NCBI GenBank assembly: GCA_963989385.1
Contig: OZ022502.1
Span: forward strand, 7,284,501 to 7,348,500
Length of the DNA stretch: 64,000 bases
Source of the DNA: Ctena decussata
Lineage: Eukaryota; Mollusca; Bivalvia; Lucinida; Lucinidae
Reading direction: 5' to 3'
Shown here: in pieces, positions 55,608-64,000 of the stretch
Layout of the letters: the number at the start of each line of letters is the position of its first letter
Position numbering within the stretch: position 1 is the stretch's first letter
Notes under the pieces: generated by a model
The model's database searches: none
What the model saw: only the letters and a program-made list of their open reading frames with translations
What the model was told of the DNA's origin: nothing
Made by a program: the position numbers and the translations under genes

Positions 55608-58600
55608 ATGGATTGTATCTCTGCTGCTGCTGATCTTAAGAATCTTCTGGTTGCCCATAGTAATGCTGAGAACCAAGTTGCTGCTCTTGGTAAGTTACCC
55701 TTTGAAATTTTGTTTCTTATTTAAAAATTCACACTTAAAGTGCCAGTTTCAAAAAATAGCTGAATTTAGAAACACTGATGACTCAGATGAACTGTCTGGC
55801 TCGAGGTTTTAAAACGTTTTTTCATACTGAACTCGGCTGAGCATGAAATTTTCTCTGCTGATAAATACGAAAATGACAACTAATGTAATATTGGCATTTT
55901 CATATTCATAAGCAGAGAAAGTTTTATACTCAGCTTAACCGAGCAAGAAAACAACTGTACTTATCAATAATTTGCTATTTATTAGCAGGTAAAAGAATTT
56001 GATACTCAGCTGAGTTGAGCATGAAAAAGTTTTATAACCTTGGGACCTGGTAAGTCTGCACTGCCACTTGATATTTTTCCTTCTATAATCTTTCCCTGTA
56101 AGTGATAGTTTGATCTGATTCAAAGAGGTGATTGTGGAAAACTGGTGGTTTAGGGAAGAAAATGCACACATGCTGATTCTGATTTTCAATTATGTCTCCC
56201 CCGTTCAGGGTCGGGAGACATATTGTTTTTCCCCGGGCGTCTGTCCGTCTGTCTGTCTGTCCGTCCATCAATCCGTCCATCCGTCTGTCTGTCTGTCTGT
56301 CTGTCCGTCTGTCTGTCACAAATCGGTCCGTTCTATAACTTGAAAACCGATCAAGCTATATTCGCAAAACTTCATATAAACATCAATCAACATGAGACGA
56401 CGTGCAGAGTGCAAGAATGGTAACTCTGGCATTTATACTTTTTGAATTATTTCCCTTGGAACTTAGTCCATCACAAAATTGTGTTTCAATCGTGTCCGTT
56501 CTATAACTTGAAAACCGCTCAAGCTATATTCGCGAAACTTCATATAAATATCAATCAACATGAGACGACGTGCAGAGTGCAAGAATGGTAACTCTGGCAT
56601 TTATACTTTTTTAGTTATTTCCCTTGGAACTTAGTCCATCACAAAATTGTGTTTCAATCATGTCCATTCTATAACTTGTAAACCGCTCAAGCTATATTCG
56701 CGAAACTTCATATAAATATCAATCAACATGAGACAACGTGCAGAGTGCAAGAATGGTAACTCTGGCATTTATACTTTTTTAGTTATTTCCCTTGGAACTT
56801 AGTCCATCACAAAATAGTTTTTCAATTGTGTCCGCTCTGTAACTTGAAAACTGCTCAAGCTTTATTCACGAAACTTCATACAAATATCAATCAACATGAG
56901 GCGATGTGCAGAGTGCACAAATGGTAACTCGGGCATTTATACTTTTTGAGTTATTTTCCTTGGAACTTTGTCCATCACAAAATTGCGTCTCAGTCGAGTC
57001 CGTCTATAACTTTAAAACCATTCAAGCTATATTCATGAAAGTTCATACAAATATCAGTCAACATCAGATGACGTGCAGAATGCACTCTGGCGTTTATACT
57101 TTTTGAGTTATTTCCCTTGGAACTTTGTCCATCACAAAGTTGCGTCTCAGTCGAGTCTGTCTATAACTTTAAAACCATTCAAGCTATATTCATGAAAGTT
57201 CATACAAATATCAATCAACATCAGATGACGTGCAGAATGCAAGAACCATAACTTTAGCACTTATACTATTTGAGTTATTTCCATTAGAACTTTGTCAGTC
57301 ACAAAATCGTGTCTCAGTTGTGTCTGCTCTATAACTTGAAAACCATTCCAGCTATATTCAGGAAACTTCATACAAATATCAATCAACATTAGAAGAATTG
57401 CATAGTGCAAGAACCATAACTCTTGCATTTATACTTCTTGAGTTATTTCCCTTGGACCTTTGTCAGTCACAAAATCGTGTCTCAATCGCTTTATTACTTG
57501 AAAACCGGACAGCTATATTCACGAAACTTCATACAAATGTCAGTCAACACTAGACAACCTGCAGAGCACAGCATTTATACTATTTGAGTTATTTCCTTTG
57601 GAACTTTTTCATTCACAAAATCGTGTCTCAATCGTCTAAGCTCTATAACTTGAAAACCGTTTAAGCTATATTCATGAAACTTCACACAAATATCAGTCAA
57701 CATATAAATAGACGACGTGCAGAGCACTGTAACTCTTGCATTTATATTTTTTGACAAAAACTAAATATGAATATCAGTCAACATTACATGACATGCAGAG
57801 CATAACAACTATAACTCTTGCATTTATACTTTTTACTTATTATGAATCCCTGCTTCAGGGTAGGGAAACATATTGTTTTTCCCATGGCGTCTTAATGACT
57901 GATCCTTTTGACATCAAAAAGGGGGGAGACATCTGTTTTTTTCGTAGGAAAACAATTCTAGTCTTTCTTGTTTTTCAGTATACAGTTGTGAAGTACACAG
58001 TTTATGTTAAATTAATTTTCTATCCAGCTTTACATTTAATGAAAAAATAAACTAGAAATGTGCATACTGTGGCAAAAGCAATTAAAGTGGGTTTCCAAAC
58101 TTTTTAGTTTGACAAACTTTTTGTGACTCTTATCTAATTAACTCCATCCAGTATCTGTTCAGCAATATTAACAAAAATGTGTTTCGCCAATTCTGTTGAT
58201 TTTGACAATTGAAAAGGCTAGATTTGGAAATAAACTTGCATGATGAGTGTGTGTTTTTTTTTCTGTGAAACCAATGTTTTGGATAAATCTAGAAATAAGT
58301 AAATACTCAAATGATGATAACTGCTTTCCACAATGTCTTATCTATGTATTTCTGAGTATTTCAGAATTCTACTGACCAAACTTTGGAAGTGCTGAGAATT
58401 GGTGAGATTTCATGTTACAGCTTACTTTAAATGTTGCGCATATTGTTCTAAAAAATGTGTTTATTAGTATTATTATTATTCGTTTCATGTACAAAATTAA
58501 TGTATTTGAGCTGTGACACGAGAAAACCAACAATGTGGCATGTGCTCCCAGCAAAGACTCAGATCAGTCTGGCCATCCGCCCAGTCTGATCAGAGTCTAA

Positions 58601-61600
58601 GCTACCACCATGCAGACAGCGAAGACTCTTATCAGACTGGGTGCATGCCTAGGCTGATCTGAGTCTGCTGCATAGCGCACAAGCACTTAGTTGGTTTTTT
58701 TTGTGTCATGGCTCATTTGTTTGCTTAGACTGGATGGGCAAATCTACATTTTTTCTGCCATTTTTACAAAGGATTCAGATCAAAGTGTCTGATCAGTTCA
58801 GGGTTTGCATTTGTCACCAACAGTTAATAGAGAATTATCTGAATACTCTTATATGAAAACTTTAACTTTCATGGAATGCTTCATTTTGTCAAATAATGTT
58901 GGCCTTTGGTAAACATGGCTATATATTGTTGTTGCAAATAATTCTGGTACTTGTGTTAGTGCTGATGGCAGATGCAATGTGGAATCCATGACAAAATTTT
59001 ATTTGTAAGTCATAAATGTATTGCTTAATCCTGATGAAACTTAACAGTCTCAATTTTGCAATTTTTAAATGACTAGCATATACAGCAGTGTGACTGACCT
59101 ACCTATGATGTCCAACTGCCAGAAACTAGGTCACAATCACCTACTTTCTAAAAGATGGACACCACCCAAGCAAAGACATCAGTAATTTTTTACTGAAGCA
59201 GGCACATGTACCGGCCACAGCCGTCCAGTTAATACTTAACTTTTTCTTTGCTCTTGTAATTGCTTTCAATGATATGTTTTATGTTTCACAATATTGCAAA
59301 CATTATTTTCACTGAGTCTAAATTGAAGGTTACTCCCTTTGACTTTATTTTTCATTGCTAATGTTTACCAGTTTTAATTTGTTGATCATTGCTGGCCATA
59401 ACTAAGTTTAATTGAATAAATATATTAAAATGCCTCTATCTTTCTATATTTTCAGATGATCAGATGAATGGTTTGAGTCAACAGAGCCTGGTATCAGCCC
59501 TAGATGGTAACAAGTCTCAAGATTTACACCTCAGTCTACGTCTCTCTGTCTGTGAGGGGGTCAAGGTCATGTACAACAAGTATCAAGACAAGAAATGGTC
59601 ACAGGTAAAACTTTGTTTATGGTAGTATCTATAGAGAAAAGCATTGAGCTGCTGGACTGAAACATGTTTTCTTTTTTTGCGAAATCATTTGTATTCCACA
59701 GTTAACTCATTAAGGTAGACAAATACTGAATAGAAATATTGGCTGGGCATTCAAACCATTATACCGTCTAAATAAAAAGAGCTATGAAACATTTGGATTA
59801 GAAAAAAACAATTTTAACCGTTTTGTTTTCCTAAAAAACAATGTTTTGTATTACTACATACTTTATTTTACACATTTTCCATTAAAATTCATATCTCTAG
59901 CACATGAATGCACTTTCATTTCAGCAAATCATATAATCTGTATAGTCCGTTTGCTCCCAAGTGCAAACGGGGTTTTGCTTATTCTCTCGAAGACGATAAA
60001 AGTTCCATCATATATTCCAATTTCCTAATGATTCCTATAACTATACATAACAGAATATGGAAAGTCCAAATTTTTGGATGCTTTTGTAAAATATTTTCCA
60101 TTGACCTTAATGCATAAACTTAGCAGTTTCACTAAAGGGCGTTGTATGTTTGTTAGAACAGCCAAAATATTGTTAATAGGCAATAGAGTAAACTCGTTTA
60201 CTACTACAGGTGTGGACGTATATGAATGAAATAGTAAAATGTATTCACCTGTTAGCACGCGTAAGGCATGGTATCACTGGTCAGGTGATACTATGTTGTA
60301 AATGAATATTGAACTTTTATATTATTTTGCGAGTAAAAATTGCATGTTTTAAAATTAGATAATATATGGACGAAACAAAAAGTAGAAAAAATGGATTAAG
60401 AATAAAATTTCAATTAATTATGCAAATTTTGTTCTAGGGATAGCATACATTGGTCACATGCTCACATGCTGTAAAACCAAACAGGAATTCTAACAGCCAA
60501 CTTTTACTCCCTTGTAATTAAGAGGTGAAAATGACATATTTTAGGTCCTGTTTTTGTATAGAAACTTTTTTTGTGCAAAACCTCACATTTCTGCAAAATC
60601 ATGATTTTGTTATGTATAGGATGAAAATTAAGAATGAGCGATTCGAAAATCTTTTACCTCTCACCAAATTTGAGAACATATTGGGGATGCTGTTTGCATT
60701 TGGGAGCAAACGGACTATAATATAGGATATTTGCAACAAACTGATAGCAAAAAATTGCAGTTTTGTTGTTAATTAGTATATTTTTACATTCTTTGAAAAA
60801 ACGAAAGAAAATTGAATTTCCTGAAAAACGTCATGAAAAATATATTCAATCGATGGGGCATGCTTATGCATATTATTTTAGTAAAACCTACATCGTATGT
60901 TAAAGAATACAACAAAAAAAACAAACATTTCACCGTTTCGTTTCCTAGAAAAACAATGTTCAAAATATCCCCAAAACAGACTGCTTAAATTCTGCACCTG
61001 CTGCAAGCACAGCCGGTCCTTGTCCTATTATTTATTTTCCTGTTATTCGGTTCTACCAAAAAGTAATGCCGACAAACATGCGCAGATGGAATGGAAACTG
61101 TGAAGATCTTGATCATTCTGGTTCCTAAGGGCCCGAAAACTTAGGATCTTTACAGTAGACATTGTTAGTGTGTATTATAACTGTATATACTCAACAATTA
61201 ATCGATTTGATGATGAACAATAACTTTGTTTTGTTTTTTAAACTAGTTAGAACAGAGTTCTTGCGTATTCGTCCACCTTAAGTACCAAAAAGCAGACGAC
61301 AAAATTTATGTCTGCAAAAATTCAAAGAATGCCTTGCCCAAGACATTTCATATTGAGAATTCAAAGACTAGAGGGCAAACAGTGTAGAGCCACATGAGGC
61401 GGCTCATAATGAGCCGCCTCATCAGGATCTACGCTGTTTGCAAATTATGCTATTTTCGTCACTGGTGCTTAACATCCATATTAGTAAATAATGAATGGCA
61501 TAGTCCAATTTAAGGTGTATGGGTACATCTCCATGTTTATCTGCCATTTTTATGTAACTTCCTATTTGCTTTCCTGGATAGCATAGCCCTTCTAAATTTA

Positions 61601-62993
61601 GGTCAACTCTTAAATTGAGGATTTTCTCCTAAGGGAGTAGATTCTATTAAGACTTGACCCCAACTGGGATGGGCAGCAAAACTGAAGATGGTTGCTGCCC
61701 ATGAATGTTCAATCCATACACTTAAACCAAGAAAAAACACAACAAAAGTAAACTCATCCAGTTCTCACCTGTTAAGAAAGAGATCAGCTAGTCCATTTTA
61801 TGAACAATCTTATTTGTGCCATGCCAGTTCAAGCACAGAACTGGCATGGGCCATATAAAAGATAGCTCTGAAAGTAGACTGTCATGACTCATATCTTACT
61901 GGCTCTGGAGCTATAGGTAGAACAGGATTTTTTTGCAAGGGCAAATAACTCATAAATTATGAAATATGATTAATCTTTGAAATGCAAGTAATGTCTCAAT
62001 GAAGTTTCATGAACATATTCCATTAGGTTAAGGAGCTTTGGCCAGGACACGAAAGCCCCAAAATGGGCTTCCTATCAGTGCTTTCTAACATTTCACCAAG
62101 ATGCATGCAAGTTTTAACTATCATGAAAATTTGGTTTAAACAATATTTATTTCACGTAAATTACATGCATAACATTTACAGAGTACAAAATGGTGAACAG
62201 GATTTGAAAGCAAGCATCAAAACTTATACAATCATCTCCTGTATCATGATATCAGCATATCATATCATAATATCATGAAAATTACCCCTTTGGAAATTTT
62301 CATGATATCATGATATGATATGCTGATATCATGAAAATTTCCAAAGGGGTAAGGAGCTAAAAACTTGAGCATGAAATTTTGGCAAGGGTAAATAGCTATA
62401 AATTATGAGTCCAAGAGATGTCTTCTGTATTCTAGGTGCTTTGAATTCATTAAAGTCAGTGCATGAGTGAAACTTAGTGAAAATGTTCTTAAGGGTAAAG
62501 GAGCTGTAGTCCAGACAAGAAACTTAAGCATTGGCAGGTAACTCATCAGTTAAAATGCCCAGAGCATTATGTCCTATTAAGCTGAATGCAAGTTTCATGA
62601 ACATAGCCCAAAGGATTAAGTAGCTACAGTAAGGCAAACAATTTTGCTAAGGGCAAATAACTCCTAAAACACCTAATTTTTTCTTTTTCAAGAGTTTATG
62701 CATCAAGATGAATGCATATGAGAACTTCTATCCAATATTCCACAAGAACAAGAAGTACCAGCCTGGACAAAAATTTTACTAGTAATGATCAAACCATCAT
62801 TTGACTGTTATTACATAAATGTTATTTTGTATATTTTCAGGTGCAAGAGACAGCCAGAACTATCATCCAGAATCTTGATGGCGATCTGGAGACACCACTC
62901 CCTATAACATCATCCCCAGGGGGCAGCACCAGTGTTGACAAGGCAGCTGACAAGTGGTCTATGGCTTTCTGTGAGTTCTACAGAGGCAACTGA
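55608..62993 (+). CDS. three-exon gene, copy 3: unrecognised ~127-aa protein
   Basis: Exons are 55608-55689, 59456-59604 and 62841-62993 (TGA). All splice sites and phases match copies 1 and 2 and the frame is intact. It is the most diverged copy: exon 1 reads MDCISAAADLKNLL and AENQVAAL, exon 2 begins DDQMNG, and exon 3 has ETARTII, LETPLPITS and ends FYRGN. The stop codon is TGA where the others use TAA. Intron 1 carries element H and a MITE, and intron 2 carries a TTAA-flanked insertion and a large palindrome, yet the exons are clean. This argues for a functional gene. Function unknown. Confidence 0.7.
56193..57970 (+). mobile_element. tandem-unit insertion element H
   Basis: Starts GTCTCCCCCGTTCAGGGTCG after TTAT. 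A CTGTCCGTCTGTCTGTCC tract follows, then about nine ~168-bp units (CTATAACTTGAAAACCGCTC, CGAAACTTCATATAAATATC, GAGTTATTTCCCTTGGAAC). GGGGGGAGACATCTG recurs near the end as a partner of the start. It finishes TCTAGTCTTTCTTG before TTTT. Copies 1 and 2 lack it (about 21915). Frames rich in D, R and T at the start are repeat by-products. Confidence 0.8.
58507..58725. mobile_element. palindromic MITE in intron 1, copy 3 only
   Basis: Ends TGAGCTGTGACACGAGAAAA and TTTTTTGTGTCATGGCTCA; inner arms CAGATCAGTCTGGCCATCCG and TTATCAGACTGGGTGCATGC. Same family as the 3' UTR MITEs. Confidence 0.75.
59714..61277. mobile_element. TTAA-flanked insertion in intron 2, copy 3 only
   Basis: TTAA at 59710-59713 and 61278-61281 flanks inverted ends GGTAGACAAATAC and GTATTCGTCCACC. 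Copies 1 and 2 have the clean site CTCATTAAGTACC. TTAA is the piggyBac/Kolobok-type target; a PIF-type TAA reading is also possible. No transposase is seen. Near-repeats AACCGTTTTGTTTTCCTAAA (about 59816) and CACCGTTTCGTTTCCTAGAA (about 60930) lie in direct orientation inside. Confidence 0.8.
59943..60717. mobile_element. 775-bp TA-flanked MITE nested in the previous element
   Basis: The ends TAGTCCGTTTGCTCCCAAGT and the inverse TTGGGAGCAAACGGACTA are bordered by TA on both sides. The interior lacks any recognisable transposase. Confidence 0.75.
61282..61728. mobile_element. right half of the hairpin MITE and adjacent MITE, copy 3
   Basis: 61282-61465 continues the MITE begun at 59701 (split by the TTAA insertion) and retains its 63-bp hairpin at 61377-61439. 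61510-61728 is the partner of 28469-28687. Confidence 0.7.
62125..62345. repeat. insertion with nested long palindrome, copy 3 only
   Basis: Relative to copies 1 and 2, about 215 bp are inserted at ATCATGAAA…TTTCCAAAGGG. The right part folds as CATGATATCAGCATATCATA… against …TATGATATGCTGATATCATG with an 8-bp spacer. The flank ATGAAAATTTCCAAAGGGGT is inverted again as ACCCCTTTGGAAATTTTCAT. Confidence 0.8.
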
Positions 62994-63450
62994 GAGTAAT
63001 CTTGACAACACGAGTAGAACTACCACTTGCAACTTTTTGTAAAGACTAAAGGGACAATCATGAATGTGGTAACTCTTTTAATATTATGTGCTCTAAACAG
63101 TGTGATAGACTATTTTATATGTAAATTTGACCATAAAGTTTGTGTCAGTAGATGTGACTAAATTTGACTATTCAAGTTAATAGATACAGATTGTACTTGA
63201 GGTGAACATGATAGTAGACTTAATTTTCAGTTGTATAAGCAAGACACTAATCTTTTATTTCTGTGATATCATAGGCTGTTCCTATACATCAAATAAGCTA
63301 AATAGCTCATAGTTCTGCATTCTTGATGTCATGGTGTATTTAATCTCTGATGTATGTTTTATTCTCCTATTTTATATAGTGCTAGAGGTATAATATATAA
63401 ACGTTGATTTTAAATAACATCATCCACAATTCTGTGCATCTGAATTTACA

Positions 63451-63614
63451 TGAGCCACGACAGGACAAACCCAACAAAGAGGCATGTGTGCCCAGCTAAC
63501 ACTCCGATCAGCTTGGACATCCTCCAGACAGCAGAGACTGATCAGATTGGGCGGATGTTGAGTCTTTGCTGTGCACACATGCCACTTTGCTTGTTTTGTT
63601 GTGTCGCAGCTCAC
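63451..63614. mobile_element. palindromic MITE inside the 3' UTR, copy 3 (internally deleted)
   Basis: Ends TGAGCCACGACAGGACAAAC and TTTTGTTGTGTCGCAGCTCA. Its centre is shorter than in copies 1 and 2. Confidence 0.7.
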
Positions 63615-63695
63615 GTAGTCTTTGAATGTTGTTGACATGAATTTTAATATGTGCTATGCATGATGTATGTTAATTCTATTGTTATGTGATAAGCA

Positions 63696-63701
63696 AATAA
63701 A
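63696..63701 (+). promoter_or_regulatory. poly(A) signal, gene copy 3
   Basis: AATAAA, 703 bp after the TGA, at the conserved position followed by ATACAGAAATGAATT. Confidence 0.7.
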
Positions 63702-63789
63702 ATACAGAAATGAATTTTTTCTTCTTAAATTCTTTTCCTTTTTCCTGATTCATAGTGGCATCTCTCTAATCTGTCTACCGTATTTCTTT

Positions 63790-64000
63790 GATGGGCCACG
63801 TAGTGCAGTCGGTAGGGCCTCTGACTTATGAGCCAGAGGTCCCGGGTTCGATACCCGGTCCGGCCACTTACTTTCATTTTCCCTCCCCTGATTCAAGAAG
63901 GGCAGTTGTCAGTTACTGGTGAAAGTAAGTGCACTTAGTACTGGTTAACCTCTTGGGTCTAAGCCTGCCCAGGAATAGTGTGGTTAGGTTAACTGACCAT
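63790..64000 (+). mobile_element. tRNA-headed SINE, complete head, runs off the window
   Basis: Preceded by GTATTTCTTT (63780-63789), the same target duplication as at 31296. The head is complete: A box GTAGTGCAGTCGG, then CCTCTGACTTATGAGCCAGAGG and a perfect T-arm CCGGGTTCGATACCCGG. The acceptor stem does not pair fully, so this is a SINE head and not a tRNA gene. Confidence 0.85.

Larger units (their letters stand above)
52708..64000 (+). repeat. segmental duplication, copy 3 (runs off the window)
   Basis: Matches copy 1 from 18342 through the MULE element, 114-bp array, exons, 3' UTR and SINE. Private insertions are at 56193, 58507, 59714 and about 62130. Upstream of exon 1 it is closer to copy 1 than copy 2 is. 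In exon 3 and intron 2, copies 1 and 2 are closer to each other. Confidence 0.85.

Noticed and set aside
56083..56343. Frames rich in TDRRTDRQTD or VCLSVCPSVCP
   Set aside because: They are translations of the CTGTCCGTC tract at the start of element H.
63790..63866. A tRNA gene
   Set aside because: The T-arm and anticodon-like arm are good, but the acceptor stem does not pair. The unit continues into a SINE body, and a copy at 31306 has the same target duplication.

Overview
The window looks like nuclear DNA of a marine invertebrate, most likely a bivalve mollusc. This is inferred from the long AT-rich introns, a tRNA-headed SINE of bivalve type, many palindromic MITEs, and large insertion elements built from tandem units with CGTC-rich ends. 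No bacterial-style operon, rRNA gene or CRISPR array is present.

Layout. (1) 1-5.1 kb: the last coding exon (2112-3674, +) of an unrecognised Ser/Pro-rich protein that ends in a class I PDZ ligand (ETDV), with small MITEs around it. (2) 5.17-11.6 kb: a decayed DIRS-type tyrosine-recombinase retrotransposon on the minus strand. It has gag, RT-RNase H and YR parts, inverted termini, several frameshifts and a 905-bp MITE inside the RNase H domain. (3) 11.6-18.3 kb: a 47-bp minisatellite, two TA-flanked MITEs and a tandem-unit element that carries repeated RFX X-box-like palindromes. (4) 18.3-64 kb: three copies of one segment. Each copy carries a small three-exon gene predicted to encode about 127 aa (exons at 21257/27975/30272, 39310/42664/44228 and 55608/59456/62841). 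Upstream of each start codon lies a 114-bp tandem array rich in TCF/LEF-type GATCAAAG sites, and each 3' UTR holds a palindromic MITE before an AATAAA. All three reading frames are intact, but I do not recognise the protein family.

The three copies act as natural empty-site controls for each other. They expose exact ends for several insertions: a 2.06-kb element in copy 2, 1.57-kb and 1.10-kb elements in copy 1, a 1.78-kb element in copy 3, a TTAA-flanked element in copy 3, a SINE present in copies 1 and 3 only, and a 100-bp retroposon in copy 2. The large tandem-unit elements differ in sequence but share one plan. They have a GC-rich hairpin and CGTC tract at one end, 110-170-bp tandem units inside, and a hairpin followed by CTTG (or near it) at the other end. 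Where resolved, a 4-bp T-rich target duplication (TTTA or TTAT) flanks them. I know of no transposon class with this combination, and it is the best candidate here for an undescribed system.

Main caution: the three copies are similar enough that retained haplotigs in the assembly must be excluded before calling a true tandem gene cluster. All names, boundaries and motif calls come from reading the sequence by eye; no search was run.
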